DNA of 64,000 bases. Origin: Silene latifolia. Taxonomy: Eukaryota > Streptophyta > Magnoliopsida > Caryophyllales > Caryophyllaceae. The translations under genes were made by a program, and so were the position numbers. Shown piece by piece: positions 22,214 to 34,754 of this stretch. The first letter of the stretch is position 1. Each line of letters starts with the position of its first letter. The notes under the pieces are model-generated. The model made no database searches and was not told the DNA's origin. It saw nothing but the letters and a program-made list of their open reading frames with translations. The stretch is from the NCBI RefSeq assembly GCF_048544455.1, contig NC_133526.1, positions 822,001 through 886,000 on the forward strand, given 5' to 3'.

Positions 22214-24455
22214 TTAACTCAATAGGTCGGGTTTATGTTTATGCCAAAGTAGAACCAGAACGCTTATTCCATGCAACGGCCACGATGATCTAAGACCTGA
22301 CCTTTGTTTCCCGCTCCCTTCCTTTCGACTGGAAGTAGAAGAATACTCCTCCCGTCTCCTAAGAGGACCAGAGTAAGACCTGACAAAGGTAATAGGTTCA
22401 TAATATAAAATACCTAAATGCACACTCTTACTTTAACTTCAGTACAAATTTGCGTTGTTTAATATGAGAACATACCTAAAACGGCGACCAACTTTAGAAC
22501 CGCCTCTAGAACCAGAACGGGAGCAGGGTGACCGCGAGCGGGAAACTGAACGTGAACGAGCGTTTCCTGAAATATATATTACATTAGAAAAGTGACCACG
22601 CTAAGTGGTTGGCTGCCAACAAAGAAGTTAGTATGTTGCTTGAATGTAAACTCTTACTGTACGGTGACCTCCTTCCACCACCATATCTTGGACCACCATT
22701 TCTGAGACGAAGGAAAGAGCAATAGTAGAAACTTAGGGATTAGCCCTTAAACACCATAAATCTATGTATATGAGATAGTAAAACACGGAAAAGAAGGCTC
22801 AGAGAGAAAAGAATACGCCCCACTACCTTTGTCTTGTTTTCCAACGCATTTCATCTTTTTTTTTCCAGGACTCGGCAGCAGAAACCACAGTAATTTCCCT
22901 TCCAGGAAAAAAATGCCCGTTCATGTGATATTGGACCTCTGAAGCTTCATGGGAGTCTACAAACTGCACAAAAGCAAAGCCTCGAGGCTCCCTGAAGACA
23001 GGCAAACAAAATTAGCAAAGTAAAACAATAATTTCAAAACACTTGAAGGTCAAGATCCATAAAGTAGCGACTCAAACCCATAATGTCATTGATTATATCT
23101 CTTTCTCAGCCTACTAAAGCACCGTCTTAGAATGAAGAAGGCCAGACCAGCTTTAGACAAAAACAATACCAAGTCCATAACTTTGGGAACTGACATTTCC
23201 ATTCGCATTCAAAGTGAAAATAGCAACTCGAAAAGGTCAAAACTTGAAAATCTTCACATGCACGTATATAAATGAAACACTTGTAATCGACCATGTATGT
23301 AACTAAATATCTGTCTATGTTGTCTTCTTTCCATCAAAAATCAACCTTGATCGTCAAGTTTCTATTGACAGTGTTAACAAACATTCTCTTCATATACAGG
23401 ACGGACCTTCTCTATTACATTACCCCTTAAGCCTTGGGAGGCAATATCTAAAGCAATGATATACAGTCGGTCTTCATCAAAAGTGGGGTTTGGGCTTGTT
23501 AACTTCAAACCAATATACCCCCCGACAAACCAGTTCAAAAAACATCTCGTTGAGAATCAAAGAAAGAAGACTCGCAATTTTTAAGAATATCAGTCCATCT
23601 ACTGGAACTAAGTAGTAGCTAAATATCTTCCTAGCAAGCAAACCCAATCAAGAAAGAATATTAAGACAAACTCTCTTCCTATGTAAAGTTAGGTTCTACC
23701 GCCCTCCAAATTAAAATGTAAATGATAACAAATCCCGAGCACCAGTCGAAGTCAAAAGCAAATAACCCTTGCAAAACATGGATGTTTAAGAAAATAGATT
23801 AAGCAGCGATGGGATTTAGCCAGGCATAAAAATGACGATTAAGGAGACTACATTCACTGCCAAAAAGTTTCAATTATAATTTGATTTATAAGTCAAAAGT
23901 AACACCTGTCAGGACCCTAGGTTCATCATTGTAAAAAATGACAAAGTGAAAACAAACAACAAAACCTCACCCTGTATAATAGTCCTTTGGTATGTAAACA
24001 TCCCGAACAAGCCCAAACCTTTCAAACGGAATGCGGAGTCCTTCAGTCCTATAGAAATAAATACAAGTATTAATCAACAGCAGCAATAAAACAAGGAGAT
24101 AAGCCCGCAAAGATATCAAGTAGTGATTTGACAATAAAGGCATGAAAGAGTACAGGCATACAGGCATGTAATCTTTAAACCAGAGAGTTTAGTCACGCTG
24201 TTACCTGCAATCCATAGGAATATTACGGACTAACAAGCTTCCATGATGTCGCTCTTTTCGTCTGCCATATCCACCGCCACCGCCGCCGCCCCCACCACCT
24301 CCACCTCCACCTCCAACGCCACATCCTCTCCTGGGAGGACTATAACCCCTTCTCGGAGATCTATATCCACCTCTAGGTGGGCTTCTTCCTCAACCTCCGT
24401 ATCCCCTTCGTGAAGGTCTCTCGTATCCAGGGCTGTATCTCCTCATTATGTCACC
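22214..24455 (-). pseudogene. SCL30A-like SR splicing factor gene with in-frame stop
   Basis: Exons on the minus strand: 24205-24455 (ATG 24444-24446), 23971-24048, 22827-22991, 22658-22701, 22476-22566, 22214-22379, all with GT-AG borders. The product starts MRRYSPGYERPSRRGYGG as plant SCL30A-type proteins do, then has a glycine-rich stretch and one RRM. RNP2 is LLVRNI, the middle segment is RDVYIPKDYYTG, and RNP1 is RGFAFVQF. An Arg-Ser region follows (ARSRSVSRSRSP). These proteins bind pre-mRNA and help choose splice sites in the nucleus. Two oddities appear. Codon 19 is TGA where the family has Arg (a single C-to-T change of CGA would explain it). The last exon also drifts from RS repeats into a hydrophobic end (GISVLVLLWHKH), leaving a short RS tail. 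It could be a recent pseudogene, a null allele or a sequencing error. Confidence 0.8.
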
Positions 24456-27400
24456 TGGAACAGCTATTAGTTTAACTCACATTTCAAGTTATCCCATAGT
24501 AGTAAAGCATCAAAAGTTGATCCAACAAAGTCATTTTAACAAGTCTTACAGTGATTTTCGAATAACCTAGACACACGATGAAAAACAAAGGAGAAATTCC
24601 TTAAGAAAAACCCCCAAGCTCTATTAACAAGTAGTAAATTTGAAAAAACTCAAACAAAAAATTATATATAGCCTCAAACAGCTAAACACAACAAAAGAAA
24701 GCGTGAAATCAAACATATAGTTTGATGCTAGCATGATCTAACCCAACTACATATTCCTCTAAACTTCAGTGTAACAAAAAGGAAAAACAAGGATTGCTAA
24801 TCTTCCCCAAAACAATTGTAAAAACTCAAATTCACAAAACACACCAAAAATTCAACCTTTCCATCACATAGAAACTGGAACAATGCATACACCCCAAATT
24901 AACAATGAAAGTTTAAGGCTTTTATACTTAAACAAGATTAACGGCAGTAAAAATCTGTCAAAAAATTACCAACTCGGACATGTTAATTGACAACCATGAA
25001 GAACAAATCAAACTTTACATTTGAGTTTGACAATCACCATAACCTTTACAATTGAAATATGCAACAAACTTTTCAGCCATCCAAAAATCTTTAGTTACAA
25101 ATTATACTCCCTGATTATTTAAAATTCCCCCAATTTACAAAATTTGTTAGGGGAATTTGAACAAATGGGGTAAACTCAAAAGAATAGGAGGGAATCTATA
25201 AGAATCCAACCATTTTTTTGTATTCGCCCCAGCAGGTGTGAACAACTTGTAATTCAATCCAGTAATAACGGCATTGTCCCACAGCGTATCGATGTGTATA
25301 CATTAGTTAATCTATCTTGCACTTATATTAGGTGGTTTGGCGTGGTGTGCCGCTGCCAGGACTATTAATGACTTCTAAACGGAAAACCAAGTAAAACAAA
25401 ACGATAAACCATGATCACAGCCCTGACCTCAGCTAATATTATTGTGAGAACCCAAATCGTATAGTAAAGAATCAACAGTATCTGATCTTCCACCACACAA
25501 CCAAATGACCAAATGTAATAGTCACCGCTAAGCAGCGGCAGACGGTCAACCTATCAGAGGATGTAGTCTATGACGCAACTATCATCCCCAGAAAGCAGGA
25601 TGGCCACAGTTAAAAGAACACACAATCTAGACATATTAGAAATAATACCAGGTCACGTAAACAATGAATTAAGCGAACAATCCAATATAGATAGTTATCT
25701 GTAACGGTAAACCGTTTCACGATTCAGAAGTGCAACATCCTACAACATATTAGAAGGCATTTTTTTCGAGTAAACACACCAAAAACTGTTCGTAAGCCTT
25801 GAGCATAAACAAGAATCAGAAGGTACCTCCAAAGAAGAGTATCATGAGAACACCAAGCCCAGGTCTAGAACCTTGAAACAACCTACAATTTCAAAAAAAA
25901 AAGACTCAGAAGTACCCAATTTACACTTAGTGCTTTAGCCAAAGCGATTAGGAACATCATTAGAAGATATACCTTTTGTAACCCTGGTAAACATTCAATA
26001 AGGAAGGCGCCTCCAAGGAGAGACAGCATCAGGACCACCAGTTCAATGGGCGAAAGCCTGAAAGCAGCCAACAATAACAAAACATAGATTAAACCTAAAT
26101 CAAAGCATGTATTACCAAATACCAACGAAATCGTTGGCACAACCGCTATTAACCTTTCAGAGTAGGCCTAAGCAACTACAACCGTGGTCCTCGGTTCACA
26201 GTGCACCCCCCAAAACCTGCAGTTTAATAACCCCGCGCGTGGTAACAAACACAACGCACGCATTTATAAACAGCAAACAATTTCTAAAAATAGTTTTTCC
26301 AAAAATCCCTAAAAGGGAACAGAGCATCACGAATAGCGAATCTTAAAAGGACAAAGGAACACCCTAGTTTATGCCTAATCATAACGGAACGAAATATTCA
26401 CGTAATCCACAACGACAACTGAATAGTTACAAACAACCTTTTCAGCAATCACGCATAATTAAACCCCAAGTTGCACTGTACTAAGTTTAAAACTGATAAG
26501 GCAAAGACAAACTCACCATCAAATGTTGAGCCACCGCAACGTTACAGGCGGATCCCAATTTCACTGAATACACAACCAAACAAACAGACCAGTTAGACAT
26601 AAATTAGCAGGGAAAAAAACGTTGTCCACCCCCGGTCAACAACGCAGTGTTCTAATATCTAACGAAAACTGAACGTATATATTAACAACAGCAATCGTAA
26701 GAATTAAAGGCAGTAATAATAACAAACGCAGACGGCAAAAAAAATAAATGGTCGCAACAGACAAACTACTAATAACCACATTCACAACAGCACTAATTTA
26801 TTCGGGATACGCCGTTCCAGGGAACACAAACAACATATTTCACATAAAATGGGGAATTCATAGATCCTAACTACACATGAGATGATGAATTCCTAATTCG
26901 TAACTTATAATAAAAATTTTGAAGCAGCTTAAATCATAATAAACACAATAACAACAACAGTGTTAAAACCCACAGTAATCTAGAACAGGAATTCCAACAA
27001 GCGTTGCACGCACACGAAATGATTAATTAACGATTCCTAACTGCACACGAAACGAACAGATCACAATTCCTAATTTCTAATCTTATTAAATCTGAATCAC
27101 CTAAACTAATAACAACCACAATAATAACAACAATAATTAAACCCACAGGATGTAAAATCGGAAGTACAACAAGCAGATGGCACACGGAATGATGAATTAA
27201 CAATTCCTAACTGCATATGAAACGATAAAATCACAAATCGTAAACCCTAAAACAAAAACTGAAGACGGAAATCACAATATACCAAACGCAACAACACATT
27301 AACAACATAACAATAAACTACAACAGTAAAAGCAAGCCAAATATGTTAAATAATGTGATATTCAAAGCAAATACCTAGGGCTTACTGTGGGAGTTCCAGA

Positions 27401-27480
27401 TTTATGCGAGAAACGACAGACGGATAGAATAAATGGTCAAGAGAAATGGCAGGTTAAGTTTGTGGTTGTGAGTTAAAGGT
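24456..27480 (-). promoter_or_regulatory. Probable 5' leader, first intron and promoter of the SR gene
   Basis: The SR coding exon opens with an acceptor (CCAG before GTGACATAATG), so at least one 5'UTR exon lies upstream. A candidate leader exon ends at a GTATTTG donor near 27374. Its upstream side is rich in CT and contains CCCTAACCC, a telo-box-like word near 27583-27596. Two exon-like segments inside the intron (25973-26057 and 25827-25871) have splice borders and resemble each other; they may be alternative leader exons. I see no other gene here. Confidence 0.4.
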
Positions 27481-27850
27481 GAAATGGAGGGAGGAGATCT
27501 CTAAGGGAAATCCAACGGTTGGGGTGTAACTTGCTCTAACACTATTCATCGCTACAGTGTTGCAAGTTCTCTCTTTTTTAAGGGTTAGGGATTTGAAATA
27601 CGAAAAACTACATGCAAAATTCAGATGATGACTATAATACTCAATCAGGTAATAACTAATAAGAAAATCATAAATAAACAAATTAGGAAGGTAAGAATTA
27701 AGGTAAAATAGATTAACCCTACATTTTATACATTGTAAAATAAAAGGTGAGAATGATTTTAGATTTTTAGAAATGGTGAAAATAATAGAATGCATGGAGA
27801 TGAGTTATTTCATTGATAATTTTGTCATGGAATTTTTTTTTTTTTGAGAA

Positions 27851-28942
27851 TCCCCCCTACTACTAAGAGAATAAAAATTCTCAAAAGTTTTCCCTCCAAA
27901 CTCCACCTACTTATATAAGGAAAGAAATAAATTTTTCCCATTAAACTATAATCTTTTTCTTAAAACATGGCTTTTTTTTATTAAATTCTAAATTATAATT
28001 ATATAATGTTTTAATCAAAATAAAATAAAAGGAGTATAAAATTATAAAATACAAAATCGTTAATTTTTCTTCGAAAATGACTTAATGCCTACTTAAACTA
28101 TATAAAACAATAAAATAATATTATTAGCTACGTGAAAAAAAACTCATTAAGATAATTTAAGCAAAGTTATAAAATAAAATCATTAACTTTATGTTAAAAA
28201 AAATATCATGAAATACTACTTTTTTTTTCTCATATTAAAATACAATTAGGTGAAATATAAAAATTTGAAGGTATAAAATTTGGAATGAATCCTCCTATAT
28301 ACTAAGAGAATAAAATTCTCCAAAGTTTTCGTCCAAAAAGGTATCAAGCTAAATAAGAAACAAAAATACTTCTTTCTTTAAATTATTATCATTTCATCAA
28401 AATATAACCTTTTAATCAAATAATAATATTTTCTTTGAAAATATAAATTATAATATTTTAATTAAAGAAGCTAAATTCACTAAAATTTTATAAACTGTAA
28501 ATTTCTAAATTTTTGTTATCTATTATTATATATGAGAGAATGACTTGACACATTTTGTATAAAACAAATATTAAACTGATATAATTAGCTTCATCACAAA
28601 AAAATAAAAAATCATTAACATAATTTGAGAAAATTTATTATTTGTAATCATTAGTTTTATGTTAAAGAAAAAAATCATTAAACATATTTTATAACTTTAC
28701 TAAATTCTCTTGATTAGTTCATAGTTCATTTTTTTCTCATATCGAAATTCGATTAGGTATATGAAAAATATGAAAATTTAATAATGTATCAATTTAAAAT
28801 ATTTAAATAATAACTAAAAATAAAACCTCTATATATACCGCAAATATGCGGGATTTACACTATTAAATACCAATAGTATAATTGTTACATTCTCTAATAT
28901 CCCTATCTAAAAAACCGCACATTTGCGCGGGATCTATACTAG
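27851..28942 (+). mobile_element. Non-autonomous Helitron(s), nested
   Basis: A 5' end, TCCCCCCTACTACTAAGAG, starts at 27851 after an A. A second 5' end (TCCTCCTATATACTAAGAG) starts at 28290. Two 3' ends follow. One is degenerate (CCGCAAATATGCGGGATTTA, about 28838-28862). The other is clean: a CCGCACATTTGCGCGGGATC hairpin with CTAG at 28939-28942 and T after it. A leading TC, a hairpin and CTAG, inserted between A and T, are the Helitron hallmarks. No coding capacity is seen. Pairing of ends is ambiguous and suggests one copy inside another. Confidence 0.75.
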
Positions 28943-29067
28943 TATATAAAACAACTATAATTCTATTGTTTAAGTTTTGAGATGGAATTTTTTTAATGTG
29001 AAGGCGACATGTGTCCAGTCTGATATGGAGTGTTTATAATTTTAATATAGATATTCTGTTATATCAA

Positions 29068-29867
29068 TCCCTCTACTACTAAGAGAATAAAAATTCTCTT
29101 AGTTTTCCCTCCAAAAAGCATCTAGCTAAATAAGGTAATAAATAAAATTTTCTTCCATTACATTATTATCTTTTCAATGAATATATTCTTATAAATAAAC
29201 TCTAATTTTTTAAACAAATTCATAATTATGATTTTTTTCATTAAAATAAAATAAAATTGATATTAAATTATAAAGTATGAGTTGCTAAATTTTTCAGTAA
29301 TGGAATAATTATTACTGTAGAGAATAACTTGACACATGCTTACTATTAGCCTCGTCATAAAAAACATTCACTAAAAAAAAATTCACAACTTAAATAATTT
29401 TTTTTATTAGTTTTCCATTGCATTTTTTTGTTTCATATCAAAATACAATTGAGTGAACTGATAAATATTAATGAGGTGCAAATTTAAAAAGTATATAAAT
29501 CCTCCTATATACTAAGATAATACAACTTCTCTAAAAATTTTCCCTTCAAAGTGCTCAAACTTATGTATGGAAACAAATTAGATTTTCATTTATTAAACTA
29601 ATTTTCCATTTAAAATAATCTATACATAAAAAATGTATCTCCTATTATTAACTTCGTGACGAAAAACGATTTTTTTTTAAATAATTTGATGTAATTAAAA
29701 TATTTTCTTAAAAAAACACAATTCATGGAATTATTCAATTTTTTTGATTAATTTTAATATTAGTTATTTTTTATAAAAATTTATGAGATATAAATGTAAA
29801 ATCTATAACTAATACACTAAAAATTAAAAGACCTATATTTACAAATATTTGCGGGGATCTACACTAG
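29068..29867 (+). mobile_element. Non-autonomous Helitron(s), nested
   Basis: 5' ends at 29068 (TCCCTCTACTACTAAGAG) and 29500 (TCCTCCTATATACTAAGA), each preceded by A. A 3' end at 29867 has TTTGCGGGGATCTACACTAG followed by T. No genes inside. Confidence 0.7.
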
Positions 29868-29878
29868 TGTGTAATCAA

Positions 29879-30407
29879 CTAGTATAGATACCGCACATGC
29901 ATACACGTTATTTATTAATCTTTTAGTTTATAATGTATTATTTATAGATTTAAAATTGATACATTATTATTTCATATTTTAATAAGGAACGCTAAAAATT
30001 GAAATAAAAAACTAAACAAAAAAATGGAGTAAAGTCATAAAATGTGTATTTTAATGAAAATTTTCATCACAAAACTAATGATTTCAATTTATAATTTTTC
30101 TCAAATAGTTTTAAAGATTTTTTTTGTCATCGCGCAGTTGATAATTTTTTTATACGAATTAAGTATGTGGTAAGTTTTTTTATACAAAACTAAGAATATC
30201 AATTTATAGGTTATGAGAAATTTTAGATTTATACCTGTTTTGTTTTTTTAATTAAAGATTATAATTAGCTAAGAAAATATTATAAAATTAGTATATCTTA
30301 ACTAAAAGATAATAATTTAATAAAAATAAAATATTATTTTCTTCTTTAGCTAGATTCTTTTTGGTGGAAAATTTTGAGAATTTTTATTCTCTTAGTAGTA
30401 TGGGAGA
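29879..30407 (-). mobile_element. Non-autonomous Helitron, inverted orientation
   Basis: Reads on the minus strand from TCTCCCATACTACTAAGAG (5' end at 30407, preceded by A) to GCGGTATCTATACTAG (3' end at 29879, followed by T). It is 529 bp and AT-rich with no coding capacity. It sits 11 bp from the 3' end of the plus-oriented copy, tail to tail. Confidence 0.75.
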
Positions 30408-31433
30408 TTACTACCCGTCTTAAACACGTGAAATTCACGGGACTATAATATAGCTTGGGATAAACACTATGTCAAAAAACACACATAGAATTTCAACCTA
30501 TCGATGTATGGTATTGGTTTACGTTTCATAATGAAACACTACCTAAAGAAGATTCCAACCATAAATGATCATAACAACCATAAATGATCATAACTTTATA
30601 TTTAATACGGTTTTGTTTTGTGGTTTTGTTTAGGGTAACCATAAATTCAGAAGGGAATGTCTTGTCCCACTGGATTTACATGCATTCTAACTAAAATATC
30701 CTTTTTTTCTATGCAATAGTTCAGTTGGTGGGCCACATATAGGGACAAACCATGGAAATGCATGTATAAATTCAGGAGTAAGTCTTGCTTAAAACGGGTC
30801 GGATTTTAAGACGGGTAGTTGTGTGAGAGGAAATGGGTAGAGGGGACAAAGGTGGGACCCTCCATGTGCTTCTCCACTCACCCTAAATGGGTATTTTGTG
30901 AGAGAATATGGTATCCGTCTTATTAATAAGACGGATACCTTGGTCTGAAATAAGAATTGGGGTAAATTCAGGGAGGGAATGTATTGTCCCACTGGATTTA
31001 TTTCTCGCTCTTACATAGTATATAGTATATAGTATATATATAGTATATATATAGTATATGTTTAAACTTGTCAAAGCATGGTATATATTAGGTTGAAAGA
31101 TGTTTAAAGTGGTTGATGGACATGGCTGAAATATTAGCATGTCATGTAGGTGGTAGATTATCTTGTAGATGATCAATTAGCTCAAGTATTGACTAATCCT
31201 AATAATTATTTATAAATTGGTTAGGTGCTTTCCAAATTGAACACTATCCTATAGATGATCAACTACCAATTTTAAATCTATAAATAATACATCATAACTT
31301 TTAAATAAAGTTAATACGGTTTTGTTTTGTATTAAGTTAATAGGTTTTGTTCATGGTAAATAAGAAGACTCTAATTTAAGCAAGTCTTTCAAAGATGGGC
31401 AAAATTATATCAAGTGGTTTACGTTTCATAATT
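30408..31433. other. Intergenic, hairpin-containing
   Basis: No gene. Contains a near-perfect hairpin (GTATCCGTCTTATTAATAAG and its complement, 30911-30940) and an AGTATAT-type simple repeat at 31016-31062. Confidence 0.5.
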
Positions 31434-31964
31434 GAACTTTACTATGCTGGTAGTCACGGAATGGACATTGAAGGACCTACTAATGACAAAGTATGCATCT
31501 TAATTTTGAAATTAATTTATGGGAATTTAAATTCTCTTTTATATATTTACTAATCTAATAAATATACATTTTCTACACGAATGAAACAGAACGACAAGTC
31601 GATTTTATGCCAACCCGCCAACGAGTTCCTACCAATGATTACCGAGGTGTATGAGAAGTTGGTACAAAAAACAAGTACAATTGAAAGAGCTCAGGTTGAA
31701 AGTAACAAGTTTTGTCTTTCTGTCCATTTCCGTTGCGTAGACGAGAAGGTAAATTTCCGTCTTGACGAATTATCTCGTAACATTACTTATTATTGAAAGG
31801 GAGACTTACCTATATATATGTATGTGTAATTTCAGGAATGACCTGAACTAGCTGAGAACGCGGCTTACATGTTACAAGACCCCACTGAAGTGATGCGGTT
31901 TTTGGAACGACTAGTTGAATGGAAGCAAGTATCTGAACATGTTACTACCGGAAGCCATGAGTAG
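31434..31964 (+). pseudogene. Trehalose-6-phosphate phosphatase gene fragment
   Basis: Three exon pieces of a TPP, which converts trehalose 6-phosphate to trehalose. They are 31434-31490 (ELYYAGSHGMDIEGP), 31590-31748 (ANEFLPMITEVYEKL ... FCLSVHFRCVDEK) and 31836-31964 (ENAAYMLQDPTEVMRFL, ending at a stop). Splice signals are preserved, including GT after CVDEK. The N-terminal half, with the nucleophile Asp motif, and the exons with the later catalytic Asp motif are missing. The last piece is out of frame with its acceptor. It is therefore a dead fragment, possibly captured and moved by one of the neighbouring transposons. Confidence 0.8.
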
Positions 31965-33415
31965 TTGAGTATAAGGACATGCTCGTCTTTTTTAAATAAG
32001 AAGTAATTAATCACCCCCAACTAATTTATGTTCAAAAGGGGTTTAATTTATGTGTAATTACTAGTATTTCTTTTATTTTCGATAACCGTAATGAAATAGT
32101 ATGGCATGTCAACCAATGAATCCTTTGATGCTTTTACATAAGAGAAAACAATTGATGGTTGCCGAGAGATGGCAAATTCCAAGGAATATACAAGAGTATT
32201 CCATCACAAACCTTCAACAATGGAGTTCTATTACATAAAAACGTGTATGCCATTCGATTGCATCCGAATTTAAGCCGGGTACAAACATTAAAATGGTAAA
32301 ACAGTCGCTCATAAATTTTAATACCGCTGCATTTACAGTTTTGACTTAAAAGCTCCATTTAAGTTTACCAATAATGTTGATTAACCACATAGTACTCCCT
32401 CCACTTTTTAATATATGACGTTTTGCTTTTTCGAAACGAGCCTTTGACTTTAATATTTACAAAAAAATTATTTATAAAAAAATATTTGGTAAAAAATTAT
32501 AAAAATTATACCATTAAATTACTTATAAAAAACTCTTTCATATGAGTATACATATTACGATATTTAAGCAAATTGTATGGGAAAATGTTGATGCCATATT
32601 GAATTGATCAAAGAGGTCCATAGATAAAAGTTTCAAGTGGTCATGGAATATAGAACATCGACACTTGTACATACTTGAAAGCAATTGCTTGTAACCTTTA
32701 TTTTGTGAATTAACTTATTACTTATTTATCACATCAAACCGTAGTTTTGAATTTCTTCTCGTAATATTTTAATCGTTTTATTTAGGAGAAGACGTGTAAG
32801 TGTGTAACTAACCATTTACAAAGTAAAAAACACGTGACATCTTTATATAAATAAGGTTATTAACTTGAAATACGCATAATTTGGACATATAATCTCGAAT
32901 TTCAGAATAGTTTCTAGGAAGAAAAAGTTGTTTTCCTAAAAATTAAGTGAATACATCAAATGCGATGAACTTTAAAGCTTGTTCCTCTACTGGAATTTCG
33001 TGGTTTATTTATAGTACTCGGTATGAAAAACTAAATTATGAATATGTCTAGTACAACTGCACAAATACTAAACCCTAACATACCCAATACTAACCCTAAC
33101 ATCACCATAAGTTAAATTAATTATTGTCTTAAAGGTAGCAATTTAATGAATTAACTGAAGAATATAATGTCGATTGCAGTATTGTCTTAAAGTTAATATT
33201 AAAAGTAGTGAAAAAATGCTCTTACGAGAAAGGCGAGCGACCAGGGACAAACAGGTGGTGGTCGGAGTACGAGCGACCACGGACAACAAGGGGCGAGACC
33301 GTGCTAGATAGGGTGAAAGCGATTATTGTTGGTGTTTGAAAGAAAGCGATGGAAGTTGTGTATGAAAGGAAACGGCAAGTTTGATACTTCATTTAGGGTT
33401 TTACAAATAGAACGG
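31965..33415. other. Intergenic, no gene seen
   Basis: AT-rich. The sequence TACTCCCTCCACTTTTTAA near 32394 looks like one end of a Stowaway-type MITE, but no matching second end is evident. Confidence 0.5.
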
Positions 33416-33668
33416 TGGTGAAAGGGTCTGTGCTCTTTGTTTTTTTTAAGGAGAACGGTTTTAGCTATTACCTGGTCTCTATATTAATTTAAGACGGTTG
33501 GTCAAACCTAACCGTTCTCTTTGTTAATTTACAAGCACGGTTTGAACAAACAACCGTTCTCTTTTGGAGTCATATATGCGCACCATGACTAAAAATAAGA
33601 AACACACCGGTTCCGCTATCAACCGTTCTTTAAGTGGCGTTCTCGTAGCCTTAAATTGTACTAGTGCA
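33416..33668. mobile_element. CACTA (En/Spm-type) transposon terminus
   Basis: On the minus strand the segment begins CACTAGTACAATTTAAGG at 33668. It then shows repeated subterminal words of the type AAGAACGGTT or AGAACGGTT in both orientations (near 33455, 33505, 33555, 33625). Terminal CACTA plus clustered subterminal repeats define this superfamily. I did not find the opposite end or a transposase, so it may be a remnant. Confidence 0.5.
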
Positions 33669-34745
33669 TGTTCAAACCCAAAACTGTTAACTGAAATACA
33701 ACTAATCCAAAACTGTCTACTAACAAAACTGAACAACTAAAGGACATCGTCTGACACAACGGAAGACTCTTCTAACAGCCTCGCGATGACTCATCCCAGC
33801 TATCCCATATGCGTCATATCATACCTGCTCACCCTCCCCGAATGGATCACCACAGTTTTTAAAACATTTAAACGGGGTCAGTACTAATTACACGATACAA
33901 ACCAAAATGAAGCAAATACCAAACAGCTCAATCAACACATCAATCCCAGTCTCCATCATCAATCTCCACACAACTGACTACACACTAAAGTGTGTAGTTC
34001 TGCCATAATACCCATCGCAACAGATACTCCACACCGCCAGTGCGGGACCGCAGCCGTACCCACCAAATCCCCGCTCATCAACCACTGAGTGAATAACCCA
34101 AGTTCCCTTAATGTGCACATCCCTCTTGTGGCGGGTTCCACATGAGGCGAACCAAGGGCGTGAAGCCACTCCTGCAAGTGACTCCACTCAGCCAGGGACG
34201 CGCCCCGAATATCACAGACAATTATATGACAACAATCAGCAAAGTAAACCAACAACCGTCACAATTACGAACAATATAACTAATCAATTATCACAACACA
34301 ACCACCACACACATCATGTAATTAATAACAAGTAATGAAACCCTGCCTGGAAAGCAATCACAGAATCAGACGATCTAAGCAGCTACTCAGAATCTCTCCT
34401 CAACAAAGCCTCCTTCTATACACACATATATACATACAATTACTACCTTAACCATATGATCATAAAAACCCCCAAATCCCCAAATTAAGGTTTAACCACT
34501 ATTAACCAAATGCTATAAAAATGATATGTAGAACTTACCCACGACGCAAGGATCACAACGGTACAAAGAACAAAGGAAAGCGACACCTCTAGCTCCGGGA
34601 TTTGCTAATAATGCGGAAGAACAAGGCAACGTAACTTGAAATCTCTCTTAACAGTGAATTAGGTTTTGTAAAAGTGTTTAAAGAAGATGACGAAACTTAT
34701 TATATATTAATCCGCGTTATTAACAAAACCCGTCAAATAATACCC
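33669..34745. other. Unassigned repeat-like region
   Basis: No gene I can support. Composition and the GC-richer block at 33955-34230 suggest an old LTR or other repeat, but no terminal repeats or reverse transcriptase were seen. Confidence 0.35.
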
Positions 34746-34754
34746 GTAACCCGA

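Noticed and set aside
25883-26140. Hydrophobic minus-strand open frame in the SR gene leader
   Set aside because: Crosses candidate splice sites and has no membrane-protein family match; more likely intron and leader exon.
33959-34255. 98-codon minus-strand open frame
   Set aside because: No family motif and composition like the surrounding repeat region.
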